Shown one piece after another: positions 46,922 through 60,100 of a stretch of 64,000 bases of DNA. Position numbers and translations under genes: made by a program. Source of the DNA: Pseudocercospora fijiensis CIRAD86. Its lineage: Eukaryota > Ascomycota > Dothideomycetes > Mycosphaerellales > Mycosphaerellaceae. Location of the stretch: assembly GCF_000340215.1 (NCBI RefSeq), contig NW_006921537.1:558001-622000 (forward strand). The letters are read 5' to 3'. The notes below the pieces were generated by a model that saw only the letters and a program-made list of their open reading frames with translations, did not search any database and was not told where the DNA came from. Positions within the stretch are counted from its first letter, which is position 1; every line of letters begins with the position of its first letter.

Positions 46922-47436
46922 CCTAAGGCACCTTAATTAAACTTTAATTAAAACTTTAAGGCTAAGTTAAAACTTTAAGCCGCCTAAAAGATTGAGCGAC
47001 TAATAGACTAACTAAGGGCAAAACTATAGAGCTAAGCTAGCTAGGGTCGATCTTGCGGACAATAGGTTACTCCTCGATCTTTCCGACCCTTTAAGCGAGG
47101 CGAACCTCTACTACTACACTTATAATAGCCTTTACCTATAGAAACTAGAAGAACTAAGTTTTTTAAAAAGATATAATTAGTTAACACTTGAAGGCTGCCA
47201 AACCTAACTAATTTAGGCTAGCGAAACTACGATAGTAAATAATAGCCCTCGTAATAATAAGAACAACCCTCGGAACGGACAAACCCTCGGAGCGGACATT
47301 TCTAGGTCTGTTAGAGTAGACGCAAAGAACTCGTACGATATTACTTAGAACGGAGGCAGTGCTATAATACCTCGTACGTCTACCTATTATAGTAGGGAAG
47401 ACGCGCTCGTATTATAATTAGTCGATAGCCCTTAGT
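46922..47436 (+). other. Degraded coding-like DNA between hAT copy B and Gypsy-3
   Basis: RIP-type sequence in which one plus-strand frame reads fairly smoothly (for example LADNRLLLDLSDPLSEANLY and RSVRVDAKNSYDIT), suggesting a remnant of an older element interrupted by Gypsy-3. Not identified. The counterpart on the far side of Gypsy-3 (after 60688) was not recognised. Confidence 0.4.
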
Positions 47437-47624
47437 TGCTAGGTATACGGTTATAGTACGAAGGTATCGTAACAGTTGTGCGGTACAAAAGTTAATACAT
47501 TCTCTAAGGTGCCGCGAGGCAAGCTATCTATATAATAGTCCTACTATTAGTAGCAATAGCGACCGTAGCGGTCGATAGTAACCGCTGCCTACTATCGTAT
47601 ATGCAATAGTGTTATATCGTAATA
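47437..47624 (-). repeat. Gypsy-3 3' LTR
   Basis: 188 bp, TGCTAGGTATACGG ... ATCGTAATA. It matches 60501-60688 with about nine differences, all transitions. The terminal CA has become TA here. Confidence 0.9.
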
Positions 47625-47638
47625 GCCTCCCTCTCTAT
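47625..47638 (-). other. Polypurine tract of Gypsy-3
   Basis: On the minus strand AGAGAGGGAGGC directly precedes the 3' LTR, as expected for plus-strand priming. It fixes the element's orientation. Confidence 0.8.
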
Positions 47639-47639
47639 A

Positions 47640-50600
47640 AAAAAGGTCGGCACTGTTTATAGTGTCCTAAAACAAAGGTCCTTAGTAGGCCGCACTATAG
47701 GAAGGTTTAAGGCAAAAGAGCGTAATAGCGTCGCACAAAGGCTAAGCCTAAACAGTATGCTAGAACGGTAATGCTAGGTATAGAATCGTGTCTCTCTAGT
47801 AATAACTGCGTCGGTTTTATACTTGCTTATTGCGACGGTTACGAAGGGCGTCGCGTAAGCTAGTTAGTATAGTCTAAACCGCCTTTAGCTACGGCTAAGG
47901 CGCGACGGTCTTTATAGTCTTGTTATCGGATAGCGAGGTATTAACTGCGTCCGCTATAGTAGTAGCGCGATCTAACTAATCGATAGGGATATTAGGGAAG
48001 TCGGTACCTAGTAATAGTAGCGTATCGGCATCGCGTATAGTACCGTATAGCTTGAAGTAGTCGGCTATCTATACGTTAAGCTTCGCGATCTTATCTTTAG
48101 TAGCATTGCCTTATACGCCGCCGAGCAGCTTAAAAGCGTCCTCGTTAATTAGGTATAGTATAGGGATCGCCTATTACGGCGCGACGCGTAAGAAATCGTA
48201 GTAGAGATAGGTTAGCGATAGCGTAAGGGACTCCTTTAAGACTGTAGCGGAAAGACGACACTACTAGGCTATCTAGCGCTTAGTAGCTTCGCGGATCTGT
48301 ACCTTAGCTAGTATCTACTAAAGCTAGTGTACCTCGGTTGCTACTAACTCGGACTAGCGCATATAGTAGAGCGCTTGTAAGTTAAGCGTACGCATACTAA
48401 TTGCCGTCGTATTATATTAGTACTATCTGTACGCGCCTATAGTGTTTTCTTATAGGGCGGGCAGAGGTAGCAAGCGTATCGGAAGCGATAGGAGCTTGTA
48501 CTATAGCTACGCAACCGTATTGTTAGGCGGTAGTAGCTAAGCCGCAACTAGAGCCTTCGTAGGCGTAGAGAATAGGTTAGACGGTAGCGGCATCTTCGAT
48601 AGTAGGCGAGGCGCTAAGAACGGGCTAGCGGTTAGCTTCTAGCGAGTGTTTAACTTAGTCGATAGTAATACGCGCGAGGAATTTAGCTAGATCGCCTTAG
48701 TTAGCGGGGCAACCGGCTTAGCCCGAGTCGCGAGCTCTAGAGGAATAATTTTGCCGAATAGGTGCGCGTCGGTAAGGTCGGTCTCGTCTAGCGAGTAGTC
48801 AGGTAACGGCACTAGGAATACGCCTATAGGATCCTAAGTATAGTCGATATTGTACTACTAGTAATTCTTATTCGTTACTATCTTATCGTACTTGAAAATA
48901 GTATTGCCCTATATAATACGCTCCTAGACGCCTAAAGGATCGAAGACTAGATCGGTAGCGGCCGTACGCGGCAAATTATAGAACTATAGCGTTAGTGCGG
49001 GCTACAATCTATTAGGGATAGCGCCGTCCTTAAGCGTCTAGATATAGGCGATAAAGGTAGATAAGGCGTATACCGGATCGATCTACGTTAGCTAGTAGAC
49101 TAGGCTAAAGTCTACTAGGCACTAACGGTTAAGGAGTAGTAGAGGCATGCCTTTGCCCTTATTAGCGGTATAGGTACCGTTCTAGTAGCGACCGCTACTA
49201 GTAAGCTAAGCGTACTATTCCGTACGCAACGCATTAGTAGCCTTAGTATCCGCAAGCGCCTTATTAGTATAGAGGGCGGATGTATAGCCCTCGCCGCGAA
49301 GCGTATATGCGTTGCGGACTGTAATATACCGCTAGGTGTAAGCGACGACGTCCTAGGTAATAGCTAGGCGACCTAGGTTGCGACGGTATAGGTAGGGCAG
49401 GCTACTAGAGTTAAGGGAGGACTCGTACTACTTATAGAGCTATATAGCCGACTAGGCACTAAGCTCTATACCGATTAGTAGTAGCTAAACGGTATAATCC
49501 TTAAGCTAGGAGTCTAGTAGAGGCAGGCGCACTATAGAGAGTCGTCCGGTAGCTACTATTTATAAGAACTAGACTTCGCCGTAGGTAGTTAGGTCGATCT
49601 CGTAATACTTCGTCGCTCCGACGTATTCGCTAATAGGTCGCTTGCTTATCTTCTAGTATTCCTTACCGTAGTCGCGGTAGGATATATCCTTACCGTTCTC
49701 GCTACGCTTATATAGGACTAGGTAACTGCCTACTATAATACTATCCCGATATTCCTTCGAGACGAAGCGGTAGAACTACTCTTATACGAGGTCGACCGTC
49801 TATAGGAAGTGCAAGATAGCGCGTACTATAAGACCGACGGCTCTATTATAGATTAGAGACAGTACTAGCTAGAATCGTAGGTCGCCGGTATAGGTACTTA
49901 AGCTAAGGAAGTTCTCGCGTAAGCGGGTAATGTTTACTAGGAGTTAGTGCTATAACTTCGCGTAGTAGAAAGTAATAGTTAGTAGAAAATTCGTATCGAG
50001 GTTAGCTAGGTTAGGGAGCTCCTTTAATTCGCCCGTAGTTATAAGCGCTATATACTCGCTAAAGCGTATCGCGTAAATCTCCTACTACGTATCGTAACCG
50101 TCCGAGTAGAGGTCGGTCCTAAAGATAGAGTATTTACGGGCGTAATCGTCGTTTACGATTTAGAAGGAGTACGGTTACGTAAAGAGTAGGCTTTTAAAAT
50201 CGGTAACTAGCTTGCCTATATACTAATACAATTCGCGTAGAATCTAGAAGCGCCGATCGCCTACGGTAAGGTGCAGATAGTATAGGTAATACTAAAGCCT
50301 TACTAGATAGTGTTCGACGAGTCGCTTACGTAGGCGTAGGCAAAAGAGGTTAGGCAGTCGACCGTCTGCGTCCTCGGCGTATGCGTTACGTACGAGTTTC
50401 GCGGCCTAAATAAAGCGTATATCTTTAGCCTTATTACGCTCTATAGGATTAGCGGCGATTAGTATATCGACTTTCTTATTATAGTCCTCGTATTCTACGC
50501 ACTACCGGATTGCCGCTTGTTCGGGTGTCTCGTTAGTACAAAGAAGACGCTTGTTAATTAAAGTCTAGCGCGAGCGCTACCCTCGGAGCCGCCGTCGCTC

Positions 50601-52650
50601 GAACTTAAGTTCTTTAAGGGAAGGGTCTAGGTGTTCTTCGTATACCGACTCGATCGGAGTAGTAAGTAGCTTAGGGGGAGCTAGTACAGGCGCTTATAGC
50701 GAGCCGTTACTCGGCGCCTACGTTAGGGAGGCTAGTGCCTATAATAGCGGTAAATTAGGAAGGGTATACGCTAGTAAAGCTAGTAATTTTAGCGAAGCCG
50801 GTCGGTTTGCGGGTGTTATTAAGAGTAGTGCCGATTCTAAAGCCGAAGGCGTATAAAGAGGCTGCGCGCTAACGGGATTAGTCGGGCCGCTTTCCGCACC
50901 GTTAACCGGGCTACTAGACGCGTAGGCCGTAGCGTTACGGTAGAGGGCAAAGAAGCTAGGCATAGCGTCCTATAGCTTCTCGGCCTCCGGAATCCTAACC
51001 TCTAACGCTTTGCCCTTCTAAACAAACTCCTATTTACCTAAATAGTGCGGCGGCGGGTCGCTGTTATTAATAAAATAGTCGGCTATAGCCTTATAGAGTG
51101 CTCGACCTATCTATCGGCCCTTACCGAATAATACCTTCGCTAATTCCGTTAACTATTTCTTCTTCGTAGTAAGTGCTATAACTGCCTATATAAACGACTT
51201 CCTATCGAAAACGTAGTCTAGATTAACCGCCGCGATAACCGCCGGTACGTAATATTTTAGAAATAAAAACCGTCTAATATCGGAGAGCGGATAGTCTAGA
51301 TTCGGAAGCACTATCGATAGGTTAGCGATAGTCTAACGCTACGCCGTACTAAACTTACTACCCGGCGTTCCCTACGATTACGGCCGAGCTATTATATCGA
51401 GCGATTCCTAATCGGACTCGTCTGCCTTATTAGCCGGGGGCAACGGTACTAAGCTTACTATTAGCGTCTCGTTAATGCGACTACGACCTAGGAATAACGG
51501 TACGTGTCGTCGTAATAGTTGCCGGCCGGCGTCCGTTAATACGTAGTATAGCTCTATATCGGATCCGTCCTCGGTAAATATTAGGAAAGGCCGTATATGC
51601 CTATCCTCGGCGGTATAGCTTAATACTATCTAAACGTCGCTAGTGCTTAAGCTGCCGTCGGTAGAAATAAGCTATAGCGCCCTACGAAAGATCTATCGGA
51701 TATTGCCTTCTACTATAGCGAGAATTATAAATCCTTCTAGCGTCTACGTTAGGTTAGTACTGTTTTCCTCTAGCCGCGGTTATCGCGGGTCGAGCGCGGC
51801 GTTATCTATCTCTCTACGATACTCGCCGATCTAATCCGCTATTGTATCTTCTTTGCCTACCGAATCCTTTATCGAGTTTTCTACCTCCTCTAGCTTAGGC
51901 GTAGCTATACGTATCTCGACCGTAGCGCTAGGCGCTGCATCCTCTCTATTCGCTATATTCTTAAGCTTAGCCGCGAGCGTAGGAACCTCGATCGAAGGGT
52001 CTATATCTACCTCCTCTCTACTTATTATATTCTTAGGCCTAGCCGCGATCGTAGGAATCTCGATCGGGGTATCCGAGGCTATATCCTCTCTACTCGTTAC
52101 GTCCTTAGGCTCCGGCATAGCTATACGATTCTCGACCGTTTCGTCTAATACTATATCTTACTTATCCGTTACATTCTCTAGCTCCGGCGCGGCCGTGCGA
52201 CTCTCGACCGTAGTATCTAATACTATATCCGCCTTGTCCGTTAGGTCCTCTAGCTTAGGCGCGGCCGTATAATTCCCGACCGCGGTGCCTAATACTATAC
52301 TCTTATTACTTGCCTTACTTTCTAGCTTAGGCGTAGGCGTTAAGCCGGTAATAAATAAGGACTGTCCGTCCGATCCTAGACCGTCTAATAGTAGCGATTC
52401 CCTACGAGGAGCGTTAATCTTACTATTCCCTATCGCGGTGTTCTAAGGGTCTCGATCCTCGCCTCTACGATATTCCTTAGCTATCGTTCCTTAGAGGAGG
52501 TCGAACGTATCGGCCTTACGGTATAGGCGAGACCCGCGTCGTAAATCCGCCTCGAATAATATAACGTTTAGAGGCTTGTATCGCGATCGGTGCTATAGAA
52601 ATTTTTGCTAAAAAGCTGCTACGTTACGTTCTCCGCGACAGACGCGGTTA
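47640..52650 (-). pseudogene. Unassigned ORF of about 1,550+ codons inside Gypsy-3
   Basis: A single minus-strand frame (checked at 52556, 52118, 50963, 49277 and 48224, all in the same phase) runs from near 52650 to the polypurine tract, with only TAG/TAA interruptions. It is in a different frame from the chromodomain, so it is a separate ORF or follows a frameshift. The N-terminal part (about 52330-51830) is a degenerate repeat of about 30 residues, acidic, with PTIAAR-KNI and PTLAAK-KNI units repeated about six times. Next come segments such as VQIVLSYTAEDRHIRPFLIF and PLSDIRRFLFLKYYVP. The central and C-terminal parts look globular (ISEYVGATKYYEIDLTTYGE; LNVQIADYFKLYGTIRDADT; TLLLLGTDFPNIPID). 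I see no signal peptide, clear membrane helix, zinc cluster, protease or polymerase motif. It could be a captured host gene, a structural protein or an older nested element. It is not an env of recognisable type. Confidence 0.7.
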
Positions 52651-52979
52651 TCGCGCTCGAGGGCCGTTTCTATTCGTCGTCGGTAATTAATAGAAAGCTC
52701 TCTTATCGTAGGATGCCGGAAAGATCGATACTAAATAAGGGATAGCCCGCGTCTACGTATAACGGTTGCCTAAGTAACGTAGTTACGATAACGATATAAG
52801 GGTACGCCTAGGCGGATTACGGCTCCGAAGAAGGAGTCGCGCCGCAGAGTCGTATTGACTTACGACGAACTGCGAGGGATTACCTAGCCTCGCCTTTATC
52901 GGTAGAGCTAGCAACCTCTAAAAAAGGCTAGCGAGCTCTCGTCCGCTTTACTACCCTACGGAGGGTATAGGATAGCGGT

Positions 52980-54700
52980 TCCTCCTCTAGAGGGTATACG
53001 TTATCGTAGATTTTGCGTAGATCGTCCGCGCCTATTAAGTCGTCGATATTATACTATATATTATAGGCGCTCCTATAGCCCTTCTACTTTACTAGGTATT
53101 AGAGAACGGGCTAGCCTCTTCGGACGACGGTCCGTCGCCCGAGAAAGCGCTCGATTTCGTAAGAATCGCCCTCGTCGTTAGAACCTAGACCGTCCTTAGC
53201 TGCGATAGGCGGGGGCTCGTAATTAACAGTTCTCTCGAAAGGATCTAGGTCTTTAGGAGCTTTTTCTAACTACGAAACCGATATTACCGGATAGATACGT
53301 ATTAATAGCGGCAGATCGAGATAGTAGGCTAGTCGTCCGACCTTCTCGAGAACCGTAAAAGGCCCTTTAAAACGGTAGCTAAACTTGTACGACTAACCTA
53401 GCACTTCGTAACTATAGTGTAGGCGAAGTATAATACGGTCGCCTAGCTTAAGGAACAGAGGCTTATACTTGCTATTATACTGTTCCTTTATTTTTACGTT
53501 TACCTAAGCAATCGCGTCCTAGACTTCCTTCTAGATACGACTACGCGCTACCGCCCTATTATACGGATAGTCGTATAGTATATCGAGCGAGTCGAGATTC
53601 GTCCTTACGCCCGTAGCAACCTCGTTCGGCGACTAACCGGTAGTCGCATTACGGAAGTTGTTAAGCGTAGCCTATAGCTATAGGATAAACGTCGTCTAAT
53701 CCTCGCTAGGATAATCCGCTAACTAGTAACGAATTGCCGTCTCGACCGTTTAGTTAGTTCGCTCGGATTAACCGTCGGTTTAAGGGTAGTAGGCCGTAGA
53801 CGTAGCTAGCTTCGTACGTAGGCGCGAGAAAACGCCCTTAAAGAACTCGCTTAGCTAGCGAGGATTACGATTAGCGATAAGCACTACTAGTATACTTATA
53901 TCTATTAAGCAAAGCCTATCGATTAGAGCGATGCCCTAGTCGTAGGCCTTCTAGTCCTCTTTGCCTAAGATAACTGCTACCCGCTTAGACGTCTTATAAG
54001 TAATCGTATATAGTGTATTAAATCCGTCGGTCGTAATTAGTAAGGCGGTTACGAGATCTATCGTTATAGTATAGTATAGGCCCTCTGTATTCTAGATCGG
54101 GTAAAGTTCGCCGTAAGGAGCGTAGCGGGGGGTACGTAAAAGGAGACACTAGTAATAATAGTCTAAATAGAGGCGAAGGTAGCGAGCGAGTCGATATATA
54201 AAGAAGGAAGCTTAAATGCGGTCGAAGACGCGCTAAAAGCCTTAGTAGCAACGGTTATCGTAAGCCTACTCGAAGATCTCGCCTATTAAGGCCTAAGAGA
54301 TATAGAGTCGCTCGCGCCCTAAAGATTAGTTAGCGGAAAAGTACCCCCTTTTTTTCGAAGAATCGAATGCCTAGCGGACTATTAAACTTATTACCTGCAA
54401 ATAGGTCCGGATTTTTGCTACCCTTATACCGAACTAGCGTTTTCGTTACCGAAGGTATATTAGCTCCCTCCGAGTAGAGACGCTCTAAAGCATTCCGCGC
54501 CTACGCTTATCGAACTAGTCGCAAAACCCTAGACTAATGTTCGTCGTTATTATACGCTTAGTTTAACTAACGTCGAAAATCCGGGTCTAGCTCTACTAAT
54601 ATCGTATAGAAGCAGGCTACTTCCTCTAGATCGGCCGAAGAGGGTATAACGTCGGTATAGTAAGAGAGCGGGTCTAAGTTCTCCTCGTCCGGCGTTAACT
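52980..54700 (-). pseudogene. Gypsy-3 integrase with chromodomain
   Basis: Minus-strand reading. The integrase core end includes FFKGVFSRLRTKLATSTAYYP followed by TDG-SERTN-TVE near 53760-53870, the conserved HPQTDGQTERxN...LE block. Then come TTFILQLQATLNNFRNATTG, FLKLGDRIILRLHYSYEVLG (GPY-like) and RFKGPFTVLEKVGRLAYYLDLP. The chromodomain at about 53180-52980 reads SYEIERFLGRRTVRRG, QYLVK-KGY and DDLRKIYDNVYP, a good match to YxVExIldrR...YLVKWKGY. In chromoviruses this domain directs integration to heterochromatin. Inactivated by RIP. Confidence 0.87.
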
Positions 54701-57100
54701 TAGGCGACTCCGTATCCCCTAGAAGTCGACTAAGGGCGTCTAGAACTAGGTGTATCCGCCCTAGACGGTAAACTATATTAACTCGATATTAGGAAAGGAA
54801 TATTAATACCCTTACTAATTTTAGGTTCTACTTACCTATATCGGTAGTCGTAGTTATCGACACCGAGTTAGTAAGACCGACCGCGGCATAGTAGTCTATA
54901 AAGATAGTTGTCGGCCTCGATAAAGCATGCATTAAATAGCCTACCTTCTTTACTATCTATATAATTCCCGAGTATTCGAGCTCTATCGGCTAATATCGTA
55001 TCTCCGCCTAAGTTAGGCCTCGGCTTAAGAACAAAATAGGCTAAACCTTATAGTAAGGAAACAACTACGCCTTTCCCTTAGACAGAATAGGGTCTAGGTC
55101 TCTATCGATATAGTATAGCACCGCGCTATAGCTAAACTCTTTAGAGGAATCTATATTAGCGTATAAGCGACGGTTAGGGTCGAAATAGTATAGGAAGGAA
55201 GGCTCGTAGAACATCGATTGTAACAAGCGAAACGCTTTTACTAGCTCGTCGCAGTGCTAATCGTTCTTACCTAGCGTCGTAACGGCGACGTGCCGGCGAC
55301 GACTATTGCCGGTAACTAGCGCCCCTTTTAATAAGCGTATCTTCTCCGCCTATAGAGGCGCCGCTATTTACGCGTAGTATAGGATATGTTGCCGCAACTA
55401 ATTAGTTAGACCGAGATAATGCTCTAGCTTCTATACGTTCTCTAGGAACTAAAGTAAGGTAATCGCTACGATTTTCTCTTTACTCGTAGCTAGACCGAGG
55501 CCGCTAACGTGCTAACCTAAAAGGGTCGCAAAGGGGAAGCCTAAGAAAGTCTTTTTCGGACTAATACTAATCCTTATAGCGTCTAATCTCTAGAAGACCG
55601 CTTCTAGATAATCGAGATGCTTAGGTAACGTCTTCGAAAATACTACGATATCGTCGATATAAGCTCGCGCAAAGCTGCGACAGTTGCGAAGGATCTGATC
55701 TAGCTTCTGCTATACGAATTAAATACTATTCGAATATCCTATAATAGCGACCTTATACTATTCCTAGCTACGATAAGTATTAATCGTCAATTTGTAACGA
55801 TCCTCCGGCTTTACGCCCTATTAGTAGAAGAAGGTTAGACAGTCTATAGTGCTAATATACTAGCACCCTACTAACTATGTAAAGAGATCCGCCTAGAGCG
55901 GTATCTAATAGCTGTCGGGGATCGTCACCTTATTTAAGGCGCGTATATCGACTACTGCCCTCGGCTTATTAATTATACCGCCTTTACCGTTAGTAACGCG
56001 CTTCTATACGACAAACACTAGAAAGCCGAAGGGCGTAGGCTCGGTTGTGTACTATATCTTCCCCTAGCGGTGCAGATCGTTATATATCTTGTCTACTACT
56101 TTACGATCCCTCTTGCCTAGGTTAATTATATAGGGGGGCGGCAACAGATCTAGGTAATTTAGTACGGTTAGGATAGGTATGTAATCGTGCTCGGGAATAT
56201 TAACGACCGTCTAGCGATTAGTAAAGAGCTCCGGGTACCGCTCGACTGCTATAGCAATTTAGTCTACTTAGTTATCGTTACCGTAGATCGTTACGCCTAA
56301 CGCGTACTAGTGTTCCTGCTGTATATTTAGTATATCCCGCGTAGCCGTAAAAGCGTTAGAACTCAATCCTGCTAGTCTGTAGTCGGCTACGTCGATGTAG
56401 TAGGCCCTAGCAATAGTCCTATTACTTAACGAACCGAGTAGCTATCTAGCTCGAATTGTTACTAGAGTAGTCGTATCGTTACGAATGTATATATAAGAAA
56501 AATTAGCGTCTACGACCTAATTATACGCCGTTACTAAAGGCGGAGCTTGTAACGACAATCCCTATATATTGCTAGTTAGCTAGACTAAGAAACCGGCGTT
56601 AAGAATAAAATCCCGGCCCTTAGGGAGGTTACCGCCGTACTTAACTAGCGTAAGGGCGACCGTGCGCGGCGCTAATGTTACATCCTCCGCTAGCCTTACG
56701 GGGCGCTAAACCGACTTCCCTTTCTTACGCTTAATAGCTACTTTAAAGCGGGCGTTGTCCTAACTAGCTACGGTAACCGTCCGTACGGGAATATCGATCT
56801 TTATTCCCTCTAGAGCAATCGTGTCTATACTAACTAGGATTTTTGCCTTTAGTTTAGGAACTAGGTAAACCTTACGAGTTATTTGTACTAGAGAGACTGC
56901 ATCGTCCGTCTTCGCTACTAGGACAAACATGTCTAATACGACGTATTCCCCGGAGCGATACGCGCCGGCGATGCCGCCGATTTCGATCGATTCGCGTAGC
57001 CTACGTACCTCTACGTCCGGGCGATAGCTTAAAACGAAGTCTTTTTCCGCAATAGTAAGCGTATAGCCGGTATTTAAGCAGACCTACATAGATGCACCGG
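54700..57100 (-). pseudogene. Gypsy-3 protease, reverse transcriptase and RNase H
   Basis: Minus-strand reading. The RT N-terminus has KRVTNGKGGIINKPRAVVDI (about 55980), then RALNKVTIPDSY, YISTIDCLTFFY where FSxxDLxxGYH is expected, FARAYIDDIVVFSKTLPKHL at about 55610-55670 (intact YIDD) and FLGFPFATLLG. RNase H shows LYANIDSSKEFSYSAVLYYI (about 55170) and LEYSGIIQIVKKVGYLMHAL. It belongs to the fungal Gypsy type with FFYQxxVKPE..YK motifs, different from Gypsy-1 and Gypsy-2. The protease lies upstream (about 57000-56700) but its catalytic DTG is not clear. Confidence 0.85.
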
Positions 57101-57199
57101 ATAGTAACAACCGAAGGGGGAAAGTTATATATTACTAATTCTAGAATACGTAACCTTACTAAGCTAACGGAGGCGCCTTCGACTAAATTACTTCTAGGT

Positions 57200-60100
57200 T
57201 TGCTAATACGCGTTCGATAATAGTAGAAGGCGTCGTCGCCTCTATATACTTCTTACGAACATACTAGTATAGAAGGTTGCCTAACTTAAATCGCCGCCTA
57301 TAGACCTTATAAGCGTACTTCGTAGAGGCAAATAGTTAGATCGCCGCTAGTTAGGACGCTTTAGCCTATAGTACCGAGTTTAACGCTAATAGCGAGCGAT
57401 CGCCTATGTCCGTAAAGTAAGCTCCTAAGCCCGGATCGGAGTCGTAAGGGTCGGTAAAGTAGTCGGCGTCTTCTCTAGCGTTACTAAAATAGCTATAATT
57501 ATCCGCGTCGGTTCTTCTATTATTCTCCTAACTATCCTCCCGATAGCCGTCGTCGGCTTAGTTAGTATTATTTACGGTATCGCCTACTCTCTTACTATTA
57601 TTAGCAAAGTTAGCCTACTTACGAGCTCGATCGTTGCGCTTTCTATCCTATCGATTAAATAGGCGCGAATCGACTCGCTTTAGGTCTTTCGGGAGGAAGG
57701 TAGGGCTACTACCCTTCGGCGGTCCTTTACTATTTCCTACCGGCAGCAGGCGATTCTACTAAGGGGCGTTAGGTAGGCGATTCTGCTAATAGGCGTTAGT
57801 AAGGCGTAGTAGGTTCGGTCGGTCGATATCGCGGTTCTAGTAGTCGGGGGACGCTCTTACTAGAGCGAAGCTTACTAGGGCATAAGAGGCGTTCCCTTCG
57901 TATCGGTTCTACTAGGTAGCCTTACTAGCGCGGCTATTATTCCTAGTTATAGCGTCTAGGCGACGATTAGACAAGGACGAAAGTATATGCTTCTAGATTA
58001 ATACCTACTTCTCGTAGTACGTAACCTACTTATCGACCTTTATACGACAATTTAGCTCGTCTATATTTAATTAAAGGCGCGGGTCTATTCGACGGTAAGC
58101 TTCTAAGAGCCGGTTCGATTTCCGTACGCTAGTATCCTTAGCGAGTCGTACCGTCTTAATAATAAAGTCCGTTACTAAACGCCCTAAAGCGATATCCTAC
58201 CGGTTATAGCGTTACTTATCGAGGAGATCTATCGCCTTTATCGGAGGGACCTTCTATTTCTTACTAAGACAACGTTCCTAGCGCTTTAGACTATGTCCGC
58301 CGCGGAGCTTTACTCGGTTACGGCTAGAAAGGTAACTATAATACTAACTAAGCGCTACCCCTCGAAAGCAAAGGGAGAGGTTAAGACGAACCGTCTCTCG
58401 CCCTACGATATAAGTATAATCCTTAGCCGCTTCGATAAAAGTATGTACCGAACGGTATGTTATCTTGTTCCCGACTAAGGCGTAGTCTCCCTCGCTGTAA
58501 TCCGTAACGCTAAGCAGAGAATCGAAGAACCTAAGATACGCTAGATCGAACCGTAGCTGCTAGGGGCAGGCGTAGTGCCCCTAGATATAACTCGCTTTAG
58601 AAACTAGCGCTTCCGCGACGTAGTCCCGATAATACTAATAGTATCTGCGACGGCGGGCGTATCTATAATAACTAGCATCTAAGGAGCTGTCGTTATCCGA
58701 CGAGGATTAATCGGAGTCGTCCGAATCCTTACTATTAGATAAAGATCTATTTTTACTCGGATTATCCCTATACCGACGGTGTTTCCGGCGTTGCTTCTTG
58801 CCTTCCTATAGTAGACCCTATAAGTCTAATAGCGGAAAGGGCAAAGGCTAACCCTATGTCGGCTTACGAGAGGAATTACCTAGATCGAAGTTACTAGGTA
58901 GCGGTAGTAGAGGATCGTTAGGAGGATTTCCGGGTAGATTGCTAGGAGGATTACTAGGCGGATTGCTAGGCGGATCGCCTAGCGCAAACCTGCCCCGACG
59001 CAAGCGGCTATACCTACGGGCATTTATATATACGTCTACCCTCTACTAGTAATCGTATTAATCCGGGTTCGGCTAGGGCGGACTTGGCTTACGCGTAGCC
59101 GATAGCGGTAAAATCGCCTATTCTATTAGAAAGTCTAATACGACTTCGTTAAGATAGACTCCTCTCCGTCTAGCTAATTTGCGAAGATAATTACGACGCT
59201 AACAGTTTTGCTATACGGCGATATTCGCCCTATCGATCTCCTCGGTTATCTACGAGGTATCTACCGGGGTACGATATTAGAAACGACTACGCGGCTCGTT
59301 AGCCTACGGGTCGGCGAGGCCGTCGTTTATTAGAGGCAATTAGCCGCGACCGATATCCTAGAATAGCGACGTCGATAGATCGGAAGGCCCGGTTAACGGT
59401 TCCTTAGAGGAAGTCTTAGGTAGAGGCCCCCTTAGCTTCTAAGGATTCTCGTCCGCCGGGTATCGTAGCTTAAGTAGCCTTCGTAAGAAAACCGATTTAA
59501 GCGAGCTATTAGGCGAACCGGGACGCTATTCCGGCGGCACGGTTGTTTCTACCGTAGTAATAGGCGAAACCGTAGGCCGCGGTAGGACTTAAGGCGGTCG
59601 GGCTAGTAGGCGCTACTCTACTATAGGTAGTAGATAGATCTCCGAGTAGAATTAACGGTAATAGCGTAAATCGCGCACCGTTAGGAGCGCGGCTTTAAGC
59701 TCCTTAACCGATTTAGTTAGGATTCCTTTATCTACTACCTACTATCCTAGGAAGTTGTAACCGTTAAGGGCGTCTAGGTAGAGTTCCTCGATTTTAGCCT
59801 ATAGAGGCGGCGGATTTCCTACGAGCGGGTAATAATATAGAACGTATAAGGCAAGCAAGTCGATTCGGCCGTACTTTGCCCTAAGCTAGGTCGCGAAGTT
59901 CTCGCTATAATCGACGTAGTTCTAAATATAGGAACAGATACGTAGGATATAGGGCTCTATATCTAGCAATCCGAGATTGCAGTACTAGGGCAGCGGTTAA
60001 ACCGCTAGCTTAGCTGATTTCGAGGCTTCTACCGGAGTTAGAAGCGAGTCCGAAGGAGCTACGGCAAGCGGGTAAACTATTAGTAAGAGGGTAGAGGCGA

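Noticed and set aside
36990..46930. 8-bp target-site duplication for the hAT element (CCTAAGGG/CCTAAGGC)
   Set aside because: The left copy is separated from the TIR by four bases and one base differs; not reliable without other copies.
47640..52650. Retroviral-type env gene
   Set aside because: No signal peptide, membrane anchor or cysteine pattern could be seen; the protein looks soluble.
54018..54251. 77-codon minus-strand open frame in the integrase region
   Set aside because: Wrong frame; integrase and chromodomain motifs lie in a different frame through stops.
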